Assembly: GCA_045105775.1 (NCBI GenBank)
Contig: JBGCDW010000116.1
Location: forward strand, 4,970-68,969
DNA from: Aureispira sp045105775
GTDB taxonomy: Bacteria > Bacteroidota > Bacteroidia > Chitinophagales > Saprospiraceae
DNA length: 64,000 nucleotides
Direction: 5' to 3'
Position 1 is the stretch's first letter. The number at the start of each line of letters is the position of its first letter. Positions 54,211 to 63,866 of this stretch are shown piece after piece. Both the position numbers and the translations under genes were made by a program. Below the pieces are notes generated by a model, which saw only the letters and a program-made list of their open reading frames with translations, ran no database searches and was not told where the DNA came from.

Positions 54211-55344
54211 ATGCGTTCATTAATTTTTTGCTCCATTTTGTTTTTACTCTATGCCTGCCAAGGCAATAAAAAAATTACCAACAAGTCTATTGATGAGTTG
54301 GAGGATCTGCAACAGTTACTAGATAAAGTGAGAATGCAATACAAGATGCCTGCTATGGCTGCTGCTATAGTACGCAGCAATCAAGTAGAAGTAGCCGTAT
54401 CTGGAGAGCGTAGATTAGGTAGTAGAATTGCCGTTCAGCTAGAGGATCGCTTTCATTTGGGCTCTACCACCAAGGCTTTTACCGCACACTGGGCTGGGGC
54501 ACTGGTCGAAGCCGGTTTGATTGAGTGGGAAACCAAAGTGCTGGATGTTTTTCCGCATTGGAAGGATGATGCTTTTAAAACCTATCACCATATTACCTTA
54601 TCCGATTTATTGTGCCATAGAGCTTATATTAAGCCGTTTACAGGCGCACAAGAAATATCACAAGTGCCGCGTTTCCCTGGTAATGCAACCGAGCAAAGAC
54701 GCGCTTTTGCCAAGTGGCTCATGCGCCAGAACCCTGCAAAAATTGGTGCTCAAGATGGCTACACCTACTCTAATGCAGGGTACTCTGTAGCAACAGCCAT
54801 GCTAGAAAAAATAAGCGAAAGCAGTTGGGAAACAGCCGTAGAGGCGGATATTTTGGAACCCCTAGGCATTACAGGGGTATTTGGCTGGCCTACAGATGCC
54901 CATCCTGAGCAGCCCTTTGGACACCACTCCATTCATCCTTTAGATTCTAATTTGCGCCCTGTTACGGCTAGGAATATGTTTCCCATGCCCAAATTCTTGG
55001 CCCCATCAGGAGACTTGAGTTTGTCTATTGGTGATTATACCAAATTTGTACAGGCGCATCTCAAGGGACTTCGAGGACAAAACAACCTACTCACTAGCAA
55101 AACCTATGATTACTTGCACTATGGTCGCGAAAACTATGCAATGGGTTGGACAAGGTTACTCAAGAAGGAGGTACACATCAGTACACATGATGGCAGTGCA
55201 GGCACCTTTTATTCTCACACTAGTATTCTCAAAGAAAACGACTTAGCTATTGTTATTTTTATTAACGCTTCTAATATTTATGCTGCTAAAGCTGTTTACA
55301 GCCTCAAAAAACGCCTAATGGATTTGCACGCGCCTGATATATAG
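54211..55344 (+). CDS. Serine hydrolase lipoprotein (beta-lactamase fold)
   Basis: 377 residues. MRSLIFCSILFLLYACQG is a lipoprotein signal, lipidated at the Cys after LYA. Class C beta-lactamase/esterase motifs: the SxxK Ser/Lys in HLGSTTKAFTAHW, the Tyr-x-Asn in YTYSNAGYSVATAML, and HDGSAGTFYSH as the third (KTG-like) motif. Length and helical layout are normal. Likely a DD-peptidase-like or esterase enzyme on the periplasmic face of a membrane; not necessarily an antibiotic-resistance enzyme. Probably monocistronic. Confidence 0.9.
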   Translation: MRSLIFCSILFLLYACQGNKKITNKSIDELEDLQQLLDKVRMQYKMPAMAAAIVRSNQVEVAVSGERRLGSRIAVQLEDRFHLGSTTKAFTAHWAGALVEAGLIEWETKVLDVFPHWKDDAFKTYHHITLSDLLCHRAYIKPFTGAQEISQVPRFPGNATEQRRAFAKWLMRQNPAKIGAQDGYTYSNAGYSVATAMLEKISESSWETAVEADILEPLGITGVFGWPTDAHPEQPFGHHSIHPLDSNLRPVTARNMFPMPKFLAPSGDLSLSIGDYTKFVQAHLKGLRGQNNLLTSKTYDYLHYGRENYAMGWTRLLKKEVHISTHDGSAGTFYSHTSILKENDLAIVIFINASNIYAAKAVYSLKKRLMDLHAPDI

Positions 55345-55426
55345 AGCTGGCATTATTTTTTCTAAGTTTATATAAGAAAACTAACCCTACTCTATCCGAT
55401 CACTTCAATACCTAACCACTACTATT

Positions 55427-56413
55427 ATGACAGCTCTGTTTACACAGATGTGGCTACTGATAGGATTGTGCGTACCATTTTTTATGTGTGCACAAGATGT
55501 CAGTTTGCCCCATGTTCAATCCCAGTATCTTTATCAAGCTAAGAACAGCGGCGCGCCTATTTTACGTATTGCTTATGAAGATCAAAAAGTACAATTGCAT
55601 AGCACACAAGGACGCATTGATTTTTCTCAAGAAAACATGACCCAACTCTTAGAAGACCACAAACGCACGCATAATCCTATTCGAAATTTGCTGGCTGCTT
55701 CCGTACGCTTGCACGCGCCAGCCAACTTGCCTATATCGTATATCAATGATTTATTTTTTTGGTTGAGAATTGGTGGTTGCAATACACTTTATCTTGCAGT
55801 AATAGAAGACATGCAGCCTACAGAAATCCAATACTTACGTATTCCAATTGCGCCATTTACACTCTATGATGAAATTTATAAAGATGTAGAAGCGGCACAA
55901 AAAGTGCATCCCAACACTAGTTTTTTAGATGCCAAATTTGACTGGGAATGGTATTTTGAACAGATCAAAACACAGCCTATTGCTTATGTACCAAGTCTTA
56001 TTCACCCCTTGAGTGTAGAAAAAAGGCAAGTAGTCTTTCAGGAGCAATTGGTGAATCCAATGGTCTTGAGCACTTTGCTACAAACGGCCTTGGCACAACA
56101 TTATCAAAACAGCTATAACAAAGCTACCCCAAAGCAATATTGGAGTTTGCTTATTGAGGTAGAAGCGGCTGTCCAATACCAAGATTTTATAGCGGTGATG
56201 GGCAGTATTGTAGAAGGGTATCATCTCTATTGGGAAGAGTTGGCTTTTGCCAAATACCAACAAACGTACCTAGAATTGGAACCCGAAAAACGCTGGGAGG
56301 TACAACAGGCTGCTCCTTTCTTGCCCTTATATTATGATAATTTGCAGGCACAAGAATTGGCACCACTTTATGAGTTGACCCCTGCTTTATGGGCTGAATT
56401 AAAAGATTATTAG
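55427..56413 (+). CDS. Secreted protein of unknown function
   Basis: 328 residues, signal peptide (MWLLIGLCVPFFMCAQ). The mature domain is Tyr-, Gln- and Glu-rich, mostly helical in its second half (VLSTLLQTALAQHYQNSYNK, QDFIAVMGSIVEGYHLYWEELAFAKYQQTYLELEPEKRWEV). I recognise no family, and no sorting domain, lipobox or repeats. Close to a lipoprotein gene upstream (83 bp) and an M61 peptidase downstream (163 bp), all plus strand, but each may have its own promoter. Confidence 0.75.
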   Translation: MTALFTQMWLLIGLCVPFFMCAQDVSLPHVQSQYLYQAKNSGAPILRIAYEDQKVQLHSTQGRIDFSQENMTQLLEDHKRTHNPIRNLLAASVRLHAPANLPISYINDLFFWLRIGGCNTLYLAVIEDMQPTEIQYLRIPIAPFTLYDEIYKDVEAAQKVHPNTSFLDAKFDWEWYFEQIKTQPIAYVPSLIHPLSVEKRQVVFQEQLVNPMVLSTLLQTALAQHYQNSYNKATPKQYWSLLIEVEAAVQYQDFIAVMGSIVEGYHLYWEELAFAKYQQTYLELEPEKRWEVQQAAPFLPLYYDNLQAQELAPLYELTPALWAELKDY

Positions 56414-56497
56414 CCTCCATTTTTTCAAAAATTCCTTCTTTGTTGGAACAAATCGGCTATTGGTCGAAAAAGAAGAACCTTCCACTCATCTTGTATG

Positions 56498-56505
56498 TAT
56501 ATTTG
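56498..56505 (+). promoter_or_regulatory. -7 box for the M61 peptidase
   Basis: TATATTTG, matching TAnnTTTG, 72 bp before the ATG. Confidence 0.5.
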
Positions 56506-56576
56506 TTTGAAAAGGGTTGAGAACTCCTCTTTTTGTAACAACCTAATTCCTATACATTTTAAAATACAATACAACA

Positions 56577-58442
56577 ATGAAAAATTTGCTATTCATATGG
56601 CTTACACTAGTTAGCTTTCCCCTTTTTGCCCAAGAGTATCAGTACAAAGTAGATCTAAAGAGTGTCAACAAAGATGAGATAATGGTTGAATTGGCCGTTC
56701 CTGTACTCAATAAAAAAGAACTCCTATTTCATATGCCTGCAATGGTACCAGGCACTTATAGTGTTTATGACTTTGGTCGCTTTATCTATGATTTTAAAGT
56801 GTATGATAAGGAGGGAAATGCTTTGGAATGGGAGCATCCAGAAGTCAACACTTGGAAAATTCTAAATGGTAAAGCTGTTGCTAAAATTACGTACAAAGTA
56901 GAAGATACTTGGGATACCAAAAAACCCAATGTTATTTTTGAACCTGCTGGAACCAATATTGATGATGATGTTTTTGTTTTTAACAATCATGGTATTTTTG
57001 GATATTTTGCAAGCTTCGAAAAATTACCTTTTCGCTTAGAAATTGACCGTCCAGAAAATCTTTATGGAGGTACTGCCATGAAGCGCGTAGGTGGTGATGC
57101 CGATACGGATATTTTCTTGACAGATAACTACAATAGTCTAGTAGATAATCCCATTATGTTTGCAAAGCCTGATACGGCCATGCTCCAAATTGGAGAAGCA
57201 GAAGTATTGATTCACACCTACTCTCCTACAGGGCGTGTACAATCAAAAGAATTAGTAGCAGATATTCAACCAATACTAGAAGCTCAACGTGCTTACTTGG
57301 GGGGCAAATTACCTGTAGATCGTTACGCCTTCCTTATCTTTTTAGTGCCAGAAGGCGACTCTTATTTGTCGGGCTCTGCGGGAGCCTTAGAGCACTCTTA
57401 TTCTTCTTTTTATTGTTTATTTGAGGGCGAACCCAGCAGTATTAGCCAAACGGTACGCGATGTAGCAGCACATGAATTTTTCCATATTGTTACCCCTCTA
57501 AATATTCACTCCAAAGAAATTCACGACTTTGATTTTATCAATCCAAAAATGTCCAAGCACTTGTGGTTGTATGAGGGAGCAACAGAATATGCCGCACAAC
57601 ATGTACAAATCAAACAAGGCTTGGTGCCTTTGAAGCAATTTCTCAATACCATGAGTCAGAAAATGCGTCAGGCAGCCTTATTCAATCAAAGCATTCCCTT
57701 CACTACCTTAAGCGAATTGGCATTGGACGAACACAAAAGCCAATATCCCAATGTTTATCTCAAAGGAGCGTTGATTAATATGGTCTTGGATATGCGTTTA
57801 CGCAGTTTGTCTAATGGAGCCTATGGCATTCAGAATATGATGGAAGATTTGTCTAAAAAGTATGGAATTGATAAACCGTTCAAAGATAAATGTCTATTCA
57901 AAGATATTGGAAAAGTAACAGGCTACCGCAAAGAGATGAAGGACTTTTTTGGTCGTTATGTGGCTGGTGCCGAAGCCTTGCCTATTGCCGATTACATGGC
58001 CGAAATGGGCATAGAATACCAAGAAGAAGGCACTGTTGTAGAATTGTCGCAGTTTGGCTTTGATCTCAATACAGGGATTACCTTCAACCGTGGAAAAATG
58101 ATGATCGAAATCAAAGAAGATGGTATTGATCCTTTTGGGAAAGATATTATAGGCTTCAAAGGAGGAGATTTATTGTATAAATGGCAAGGTAAGGAATTGA
58201 CTATTGCGAGTCTACAAAGCGTACTAGGACAACACCAAATGGGTTCTAAGGAAGGTGATGATTTATCCGTGGTTGTGTTGCGCAAAAATGATGCAGGAGA
58301 ATACAAGGAGATGGAATTAGCTGGTGTTTTGAAAAAAGTGCCTGTAAAAGCCAAACATGTGCTTGCTCCCAAAGACGATGCTACGCCCGAACAATTAGCA
58401 CTACGCAAAGCTTGGTTGGGAGACTACAAAACAGAGTCTTAG
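56577..58442 (+). CDS. M61 family aminopeptidase-like metalloprotease
   Basis: 621 residues with a signal peptide (LFIWLTLVSFPLFAQ). The M61 N-terminal domain opens with HMPAMVPGTYSVYDFGRFIYDF. The catalytic region has a YLSGSAGALEHSYSS segment, then AAHEFFHIVTPLNIHSKEI with the HExxH zinc site near residue 299, and LWLYEGATEYAAQ with the third ligand Glu. A PDZ-like region (GKDIIGFKGGDLLYKWQGKEL) ends the protein. Family members are glycyl aminopeptidases. Periplasmic or surface location is expected. Ended by a hairpin at 58504. Confidence 0.93.
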   Translation: MKNLLFIWLTLVSFPLFAQEYQYKVDLKSVNKDEIMVELAVPVLNKKELLFHMPAMVPGTYSVYDFGRFIYDFKVYDKEGNALEWEHPEVNTWKILNGKAVAKITYKVEDTWDTKKPNVIFEPAGTNIDDDVFVFNNHGIFGYFASFEKLPFRLEIDRPENLYGGTAMKRVGGDADTDIFLTDNYNSLVDNPIMFAKPDTAMLQIGEAEVLIHTYSPTGRVQSKELVADIQPILEAQRAYLGGKLPVDRYAFLIFLVPEGDSYLSGSAGALEHSYSSFYCLFEGEPSSISQTVRDVAAHEFFHIVTPLNIHSKEIHDFDFINPKMSKHLWLYEGATEYAAQHVQIKQGLVPLKQFLNTMSQKMRQAALFNQSIPFTTLSELALDEHKSQYPNVYLKGALINMVLDMRLRSLSNGAYGIQNMMEDLSKKYGIDKPFKDKCLFKDIGKVTGYRKEMKDFFGRYVAGAEALPIADYMAEMGIEYQEEGTVVELSQFGFDLNTGITFNRGKMMIEIKEDGIDPFGKDIIGFKGGDLLYKWQGKELTIASLQSVLGQHQMGSKEGDDLSVVVLRKNDAGEYKEMELAGVLKKVPVKAKHVLAPKDDATPEQLALRKAWLGDYKTES

Positions 58443-58503
58443 GAAGATATACCTTCTAATTGTTCCTTGCCAAAAATAAAGAGCAAAAAAGTATTCATTC
58501 AAT

Positions 58504-58538
58504 AATCCCGAATTGTAGCTAATTTACAATTCGGGATT
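58504..58538 (+). terminator. Terminator after the M61 peptidase
   Basis: Perfect 14-bp stem AATCCCGAATTGTA / TACAATTCGGGATT, 7-base loop, followed by CTTTG. Confidence 0.75.
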
Positions 58539-58680
58539 CTTTGTAGCAGCTCATAAACAACTCTCCCTATACTGACCAAACACCCCTTCTAGGTATATTC
58601 TAAAGAAAATCTACTTGCAAACGTTCATTTTATTTCATATATTGAAGTTATCTAAAAGATCGAACACCTTATCTAGACAA

Positions 58681-58847
58681 TAACGGTTATCCCGAATAGA
58701 ATTTATGAAAAGAGAGCTGTTCTGATTTTTTTCTTTAACAAAGAAGCGAAAACGTGCATCCTCGGAGAGGCTGCACGTCTTTTGATGATGCAGATAAAGG
58801 AAAAAATGCTACAGCGAACCATACAACTTTATTCGTGATAACCGTTA
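58681..58847. ncRNA. Candidate structured RNA or MITE-like element
   Basis: TAACGGTTATCCCGAAT (58681-58697) is inverted at 58831-58847 with one mismatch; pairing continues three more pairs inward. Inside lies a very stable hairpin (58753-58777): CGTGCA-T-CCTC, loop GGA, GAGG-C-TGCACG, followed by TCTTTTG. So the 167 bases can fold as a long closing stem with an apical hairpin, like 6S-type or other structured RNAs; alternatively it is a miniature inverted-repeat element. I see no flanking target duplication or promoter box. Confidence 0.45.
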
Positions 58848-58868
58848 ATAGGTAAAAACAAATAAACT

Positions 58869-58988
58869 ATGGAATTAAACGACCAAACCAGACACTCCAT
58901 TATACGTGATGCCATCACTAAACTTTTCAATTCAGTTTTAGAATTTTTAGACAAGGAAAATCACCAAAAACAATGTACTTCTGCCTAG
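58869..58988 (+). CDS. Possible small protein (39 residues)
   Basis: MELNDQTRHSIIRDAIT... is amphipathic-helical with FLDKENHQKQ at the end. ATG start 21 bp after the structured element. Coding character is plausible but unproven at this size. Confidence 0.3.
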   Translation: MELNDQTRHSIIRDAITKLFNSVLEFLDKENHQKQCTSA

Positions 58989-59117
58989 TACAAAGGTATG
59001 CTTATTGATAAAAGAAGCAAAGGCTATTTTGTTATCCCCTTGCTCAAAAAAGACATCTTGAATCCACTCCTATAGGTTACCAACGCCCCTTCTGAGTATT
59101 AGACATTATCATATTCC

Positions 59118-59516
59118 ATGGATCAACTTAACAAAGAAGAATCACGAATAAAGCGTCAAGCTATGCGTGAAAAAATAAACGAACAGTTAGAAGAAATAGA
59201 TAGTTTCATAGAGATAACTAGTATTAAAGAGCTAGAGGAATGCCTTCAAATATGCCGTGAAAATATAATGCTCATCAAAGAAGAAGCCCATGAAGAAGGT
59301 CCAATAGAGCCAATGGAGTCCATGGAAATAGCTCTTGTTGAGCAAAAAATATATGCTTTAAATCAAGAAATCCATGAAGATTCAAGCCAAGACCTTGATG
59401 AAGCTGAAAATATATTAACTAAGGACAATTATGATAAATTAGTGCAAAACATGAAAAAATTATCCGCTAAATTGCAGAAAATTATAGATGACTTAGATCT
59501 TGAAAATTTGTTCTAA
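59118..59516 (+). CDS. Small acidic helical protein, unknown
   Basis: 132 residues, strongly charged and almost wholly helical (KRQAMREKINEQLEEIDSFIE, LEECLQICRENIMLIKEEA, KNDYDKLVQN-type segments). The last part ILTKDNYDKLVQNMKKLSAKLQKIIDDLD recalls helical lids of Hsp70-type proteins, but this is weak. No signal peptide or membrane helix. No family recognised. Followed by a small membrane protein. Confidence 0.6.
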   Translation: MDQLNKEESRIKRQAMREKINEQLEEIDSFIEITSIKELEECLQICRENIMLIKEEAHEEGPIEPMESMEIALVEQKIYALNQEIHEDSSQDLDEAENILTKDNYDKLVQNMKKLSAKLQKIIDDLDLENLF

Positions 59517-59641
59517 GCAAATACCAAAAATAGATTCTAAAAACAAGATTTTTTTTAAAATGACCACCACTCTGTATATAAACGACCTATGCTCTAGCAG
59601 CAAAAAATACAAGCTACAGAGTACTAAAACTGTAACGACCA

Positions 59642-59953
59642 ATGGGAATAGTTATCGGCGTTTTGCTAGGATTACTTGCCATAGCAGTGATTGCTGCTGC
59701 TATAAGTAGGGCCAATCTAGTAGAATTTAAACCTGTACATGCCAATTCTGAAAACGAATACCAAACCGTAGACCAATACCCCGACCACTTTGCAACACAA
59801 CTAAGACAAGTACTTAAGTATTACAATGTGCCTCACCAATTGGATAGAGATAGAATATTTATTGATAATACTGTTTATGATGACAAAGAATTAATGTTCA
59901 ATTATACCAAAAAGGCATTGGACGAGACTTGGCTTCAACAACATTCAAAATAG
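59642..59953 (+). CDS. Small single-pass membrane protein, unknown
   Basis: 103 residues: an N-terminal membrane helix (MGIVIGVLLGLLAIAVIAAAIS) followed by a soluble tail with a DHFATQLRQVLKYYNVPHQLDRDRIFIDNTVYDDKELM segment. No family recognised. 125 bp after the preceding small gene, 109 bp before sbcC. Confidence 0.6.
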   Translation: MGIVIGVLLGLLAIAVIAAAISRANLVEFKPVHANSENEYQTVDQYPDHFATQLRQVLKYYNVPHQLDRDRIFIDNTVYDDKELMFNYTKKALDETWLQQHSK

Positions 59954-60062
59954 ACTCCTTAATTGCACTTGCAAAAGGCAGCCTCAAAGCTCTATTTGAC
60001 GCTGTCTTTTTTGTATCTTAAGCAGTTCTATTTTTTGCTTTTTGTGAAAATTACCTACTACT

Positions 60063-63000
60063 ATGAAGCTCTTAAGTATTCGCCTCAAGAATCTCAATTC
60101 CCTCAAAGGAGAAGTTTTTTTGTCTTTTGAAGAAGCCCCGCTCAAAAATTGTGGCTTGTTCTTGATTTCTGGCCCTACTGGGGCTGGCAAATCCACGATT
60201 TTGGATGCCATTACTTTGGCTTTATTTGGGGAAGTCCCCCGTTTTCAGGACATGGGTGGTAAAAATAAGGAACATAAAATTGTGACGTATGGAGCGGCGG
60301 ATGCCTTCTCGGAAGTTACTTTTCAGAGTGGAGAAGGGATTTATAGAGCCAAGTGGAGTATTGGCAGAAATAGCAAAGGGAAAAACAAGGGCAAATTTCA
60401 GGATTCTAAACGAGAATTGGCGCAATTGGCAGCCAATCAACAAAGTGGACAACTACTAGCCACCAAAAAGAAGGACGTTAATACCCAAGTTGAGCAACTA
60501 CTCAACGGGCTTAATTTCAAGCGTTTTATTCGCTCGGTGCTGTTGGCTCAAGGCGATTTTGCGGAGTTTTTAAAAAATGTTCAGGATAGAGCAGAGATAC
60601 TAGAACGTATTACCAACTCTGAACGCTATTCGCAGATTTCGAGCGCGGCTTTTAAACGCCACAAATTGGCCGAAGCAGATTTACAAAAATTGCTGGATCA
60701 GCGCGAAAGTTTTGCACTCCTATCCTCAGAAGAACAAGTCGCATTGACTGAGCAATGCCAACAACTGGAGGAAGCGCAAAAAGCCAAAGAAATTCAAATC
60801 AAGCAACAGCAACAGCAATTACAGCAATTGCAACAATTGGCAAAATTGGAAGCAGAAGCCGAAAAACTGCTCCTACAGCAAAGCCAACTAACAACCGATT
60901 GGGAAGCCGCGCAGCCTATGCTCCAAGCCTTGCAACAGCACCAACAGGCCGCCGTTTATCAAGGTGATTTGGAGCAATTGGAGCAATTGCAAATACGAGG
61001 TGGTCATTTAAACCAAGCCTTAAAACAATTATTGGTAGAAGAACAACACACGCAGCAAAAACTCCATCTTTTAGAACAAAAAAAACAAAGGGTACAAGAA
61101 CAATGGGAGCAGGAAGAAGCTGCTTATAAGGCATTTGATAAAAATTATGCTCGTGTGGTAGCACTGGATAGCAACATTGCGAACCAACTGCAACATTGCC
61201 TAGAGTTGGGCAAGAAAAAAGATGCTTTGAGGCTTAAAATCCAAGAAAAAGAAGCAGCCATTCAACAGTTAGAACAGCAACGCGTACATGCTCATCAACA
61301 GAAAAGCAATTTGAATAAATGGCTGGAACAATATGCCCACCATGCCCCTCTCCTAGAAACAACGATTATTGAAAAATTACAATTAGAACAAAACAATTGG
61401 GCGGATAGTCAAAAAGCCTTGCAGACGTTTCAAAAAGATGAGCAAAAACTGCAAGAAAAACAACAGCAAACCAAACAACAGCAACACCGATTACAAGAAG
61501 ATCTAACAATCGCCCAGAGCAAACAGGCGCAATTTCGAGCAGAGTACCAACAACTCTGCACCAAAGAAGGACTGAATATGCTCCAATCACATGAAGAACA
61601 TTTGGAATTGATAAAGCATTCTTATGAGGATTTGGATGGCACACTAGAGGTATTAAGAACCATAGAGGAAGAACGGAAAACAAACTATGGCTTACTAGAG
61701 GAGTTGATGGAACAAGAAGAAGAAATTAGAGGACAGCAAGGAGCATTAGAGCAATTAGATGTTGCTTTTTTGTCCAATGAATTTGAACTAGACCGCGCAA
61801 AAAAAAACAAACTGTACTACACAGAGGTGCACCAAACTAGGCAGGAACAAAACAATCTTAGTGAATTGCGTGGTGCCTTAAAAGAAGGAGGGAAATGTCC
61901 TTTGTGTTTTTCTACAGAACACCCTTTTAGAACCGAAAAAGTGGATGTTAGTTTTGCCTTGCAAAAAGCGGCCGCAGACCTAAAAACAGCAGAGGCCAAA
62001 TACGAGCAATTGGACAAGCAGTACCGAGAAATTGTAAACAGTGAGCGTTTAGCCAGTCGATTATTGCAAGAGGCGCAAAAGAAAAAAGATCAAATTCAGC
62101 AAAAAATTGAACAGGTAGAAGCGCGCATTAGTCGCTTACTAGAGCAATATTCTATACCCAGTGGCTTGGTTATTCACCAAAAACAGGCACTACAAGCACA
62201 AATTGTCCAAACCAATGCTACGATCAAGCATTACCAACAATTGGAAACACAGTTAAAAGACTGTAAACGCCAAGAACAGATTCAAAAAGCGGAACAAGAA
62301 AGCGTACACAAACAATTGCAACTCCTTCGCAAACAAGAAGAACAACAGCAACTAGATCAAGAGAAACTGGCGTTAGATCAACAACACCACAAAGATAAAA
62401 GTGCAGTACACTTGCAAACCATCAAGCAGGTTTTACTGCCTTTTGGATTGACGGAAAACGATACGCAGGCATTGCAGCAATTGGAACAATACAAAGCCAC
62501 CTATAAACAACAATCAGAGGCCGAGCAGCAATGGTTGAGTCAATTAGAAACCTTGCAACTCCAACTCCAAAATGCCCAAGAACGCTTATTGGACTGGACC
62601 AAAGAGGAAGAAGAATTACAAGTAGGGTTGACCAATTACAAACAACAATTACACACTTCTAGAACCGAACGCCAGCAGTTGTTTGCAGGAGATTCGGTAG
62701 AAGCCGCCAAAACCGCGCATCTCCAACAACTAGAAACCTTAAAACAGGCACAACAGAAGGTGCTGCAAGACATCCAACAACAGCAACAAGGTCAAGCGAG
62801 TTGTAAAGGAAAAATAAAGGTTACACAAGATCAAATAGCACAAGTAGAACAACAACGAGCAGAAAAACAGACCGTTTTAACACAGCGTTTGCAAGCGGCC
62901 AATTTGGGTGATATTCCTAGTTTGCGTGGCTTGTTATTAGAAAAAGAAACCCTAGCGGCATACGACGAGTTGAGCACCAAATTGCAACAACAACAACAAC

Positions 63001-63764
63001 GCCTTGCTCAACAACAAGAAAGCAACCAGCAGGAGCTGCAACAGCAACAAGAATTGGTAGCACCAATAGAGCAAGGAGCAGAAGAATTGGTTGCCACCTT
63101 AGCCATGCTGCAAGAAACAAGAACTGCCGCACTCCAACAACTGGGTGCCATTAAAGAAAAACTCGAACAACAGGTCTTGCAACAACAACAACATGCCCAG
63201 CTCTTGGAAACCATTGCTCAACACCAAAAAGAAGTAGCACGTTGGGAAGTGCTCAAGCGTTTGATTGGGTCTGAGAATGGCAGAAAATTTAGCCGTTTTG
63301 CACAAAGTATCACCCTCAAAAAACTGGTCAAACTAGCCAATATTCATTTGGGCACTTTCCTCAATCAACGTTACTATTTAGAAACACGCTTGGAAAGCCT
63401 TGAGAATACCAAGGATAATGAATTGCTGGAAATTGATATTGTAGATACTTTCCAATTCAACCACAAACGCCCCTTGAACACCTTGTCGGGTGGGGAGAGT
63501 TTTTTGGCTAGTTTGTCCTTGGCCTTGGCTTTGTCTGATTTGGCAGCCGGGCCTGCTACTATTGAATCCTTGTTTATAGATGAGGGCTTTGGCACCTTGG
63601 ATACCAATACCTTGCAAATGGCGATTAGAGCATTGCAGACCTTGGAATCTCAAGGCAAAACCGTGGGTATTATTTCTCATGTGGAAAAACTCAAGCAGAG
63701 CATTGAAACCCAGGTTCAGGTCGTCAAAAAAGGGGGTGGCTATAGTACCGTTACCGTTCGATAA
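60063..63764 (+). CDS. sbcC: Exonuclease subunit SbcC (SMC-like ATPase)
   Basis: 1233 residues. N-terminal ATPase half with Walker A GPTGAGKST (37-45) and ALFGEVPRFQDMG; a very long Gln- and Glu-rich coiled coil; a zinc-hook CPLC motif near residues 611-614; and a C-terminal ATPase half with the ABC signature LSGGES (about 1140) and Walker B LFIDEGFGTLD (about 1168). SbcC pairs with the nuclease SbcD to open DNA hairpins and process ends. SbcD is not adjacent, which is unusual. Length and motifs are complete, so the gene appears functional. Gln-rich bias matches other genes in this genome. Confidence 0.95.
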   Translation: MKLLSIRLKNLNSLKGEVFLSFEEAPLKNCGLFLISGPTGAGKSTILDAITLALFGEVPRFQDMGGKNKEHKIVTYGAADAFSEVTFQSGEGIYRAKWSIGRNSKGKNKGKFQDSKRELAQLAANQQSGQLLATKKKDVNTQVEQLLNGLNFKRFIRSVLLAQGDFAEFLKNVQDRAEILERITNSERYSQISSAAFKRHKLAEADLQKLLDQRESFALLSSEEQVALTEQCQQLEEAQKAKEIQIKQQQQQLQQLQQLAKLEAEAEKLLLQQSQLTTDWEAAQPMLQALQQHQQAAVYQGDLEQLEQLQIRGGHLNQALKQLLVEEQHTQQKLHLLEQKKQRVQEQWEQEEAAYKAFDKNYARVVALDSNIANQLQHCLELGKKKDALRLKIQEKEAAIQQLEQQRVHAHQQKSNLNKWLEQYAHHAPLLETTIIEKLQLEQNNWADSQKALQTFQKDEQKLQEKQQQTKQQQHRLQEDLTIAQSKQAQFRAEYQQLCTKEGLNMLQSHEEHLELIKHSYEDLDGTLEVLRTIEEERKTNYGLLEELMEQEEEIRGQQGALEQLDVAFLSNEFELDRAKKNKLYYTEVHQTRQEQNNLSELRGALKEGGKCPLCFSTEHPFRTEKVDVSFALQKAAADLKTAEAKYEQLDKQYREIVNSERLASRLLQEAQKKKDQIQQKIEQVEARISRLLEQYSIPSGLVIHQKQALQAQIVQTNATIKHYQQLETQLKDCKRQEQIQKAEQESVHKQLQLLRKQEEQQQLDQEKLALDQQHHKDKSAVHLQTIKQVLLPFGLTENDTQALQQLEQYKATYKQQSEAEQQWLSQLETLQLQLQNAQERLLDWTKEEEELQVGLTNYKQQLHTSRTERQQLFAGDSVEAAKTAHLQQLETLKQAQQKVLQDIQQQQQGQASCKGKIKVTQDQIAQVEQQRAEKQTVLTQRLQAANLGDIPSLRGLLLEKETLAAYDELSTKLQQQQQRLAQQQESNQQELQQQQELVAPIEQGAEELVATLAMLQETRTAALQQLGAIKEKLEQQVLQQQQHAQLLETIAQHQKEVARWEVLKRLIGSENGRKFSRFAQSITLKKLVKLANIHLGTFLNQRYYLETRLESLENTKDNELLEIDIVDTFQFNHKRPLNTLSGGESFLASLSLALALSDLAAGPATIESLFIDEGFGTLDTNTLQMAIRALQTLESQGKTVGIISHVEKLKQSIETQVQVVKKGGGYSTVTVR

Positions 63765-63866
63765 TTTATTCCTAACAGAATCTCTATCAGACCTCAATTA
63801 AATCTATAATAACAGTTAAACTAGTTATTATGCCCTAACTTCTCAAGTTAAACTAATTGACTGAAG

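Larger units (their letters stand above)
58443..59117. other. Long intergenic region with structured elements
   Basis: 675 bp. It contains a terminator (58504-58538), a 167-bp element bounded by 17-bp inverted repeats (58681-58847) and a 39-codon frame (58869-58988). The rest shows no feature. Confidence 0.7.

Noticed and set aside
58681..58847. Retron ncRNA
   Set aside because: The arms recall a1/a2 pairing, but there is no reverse transcriptase nearby.
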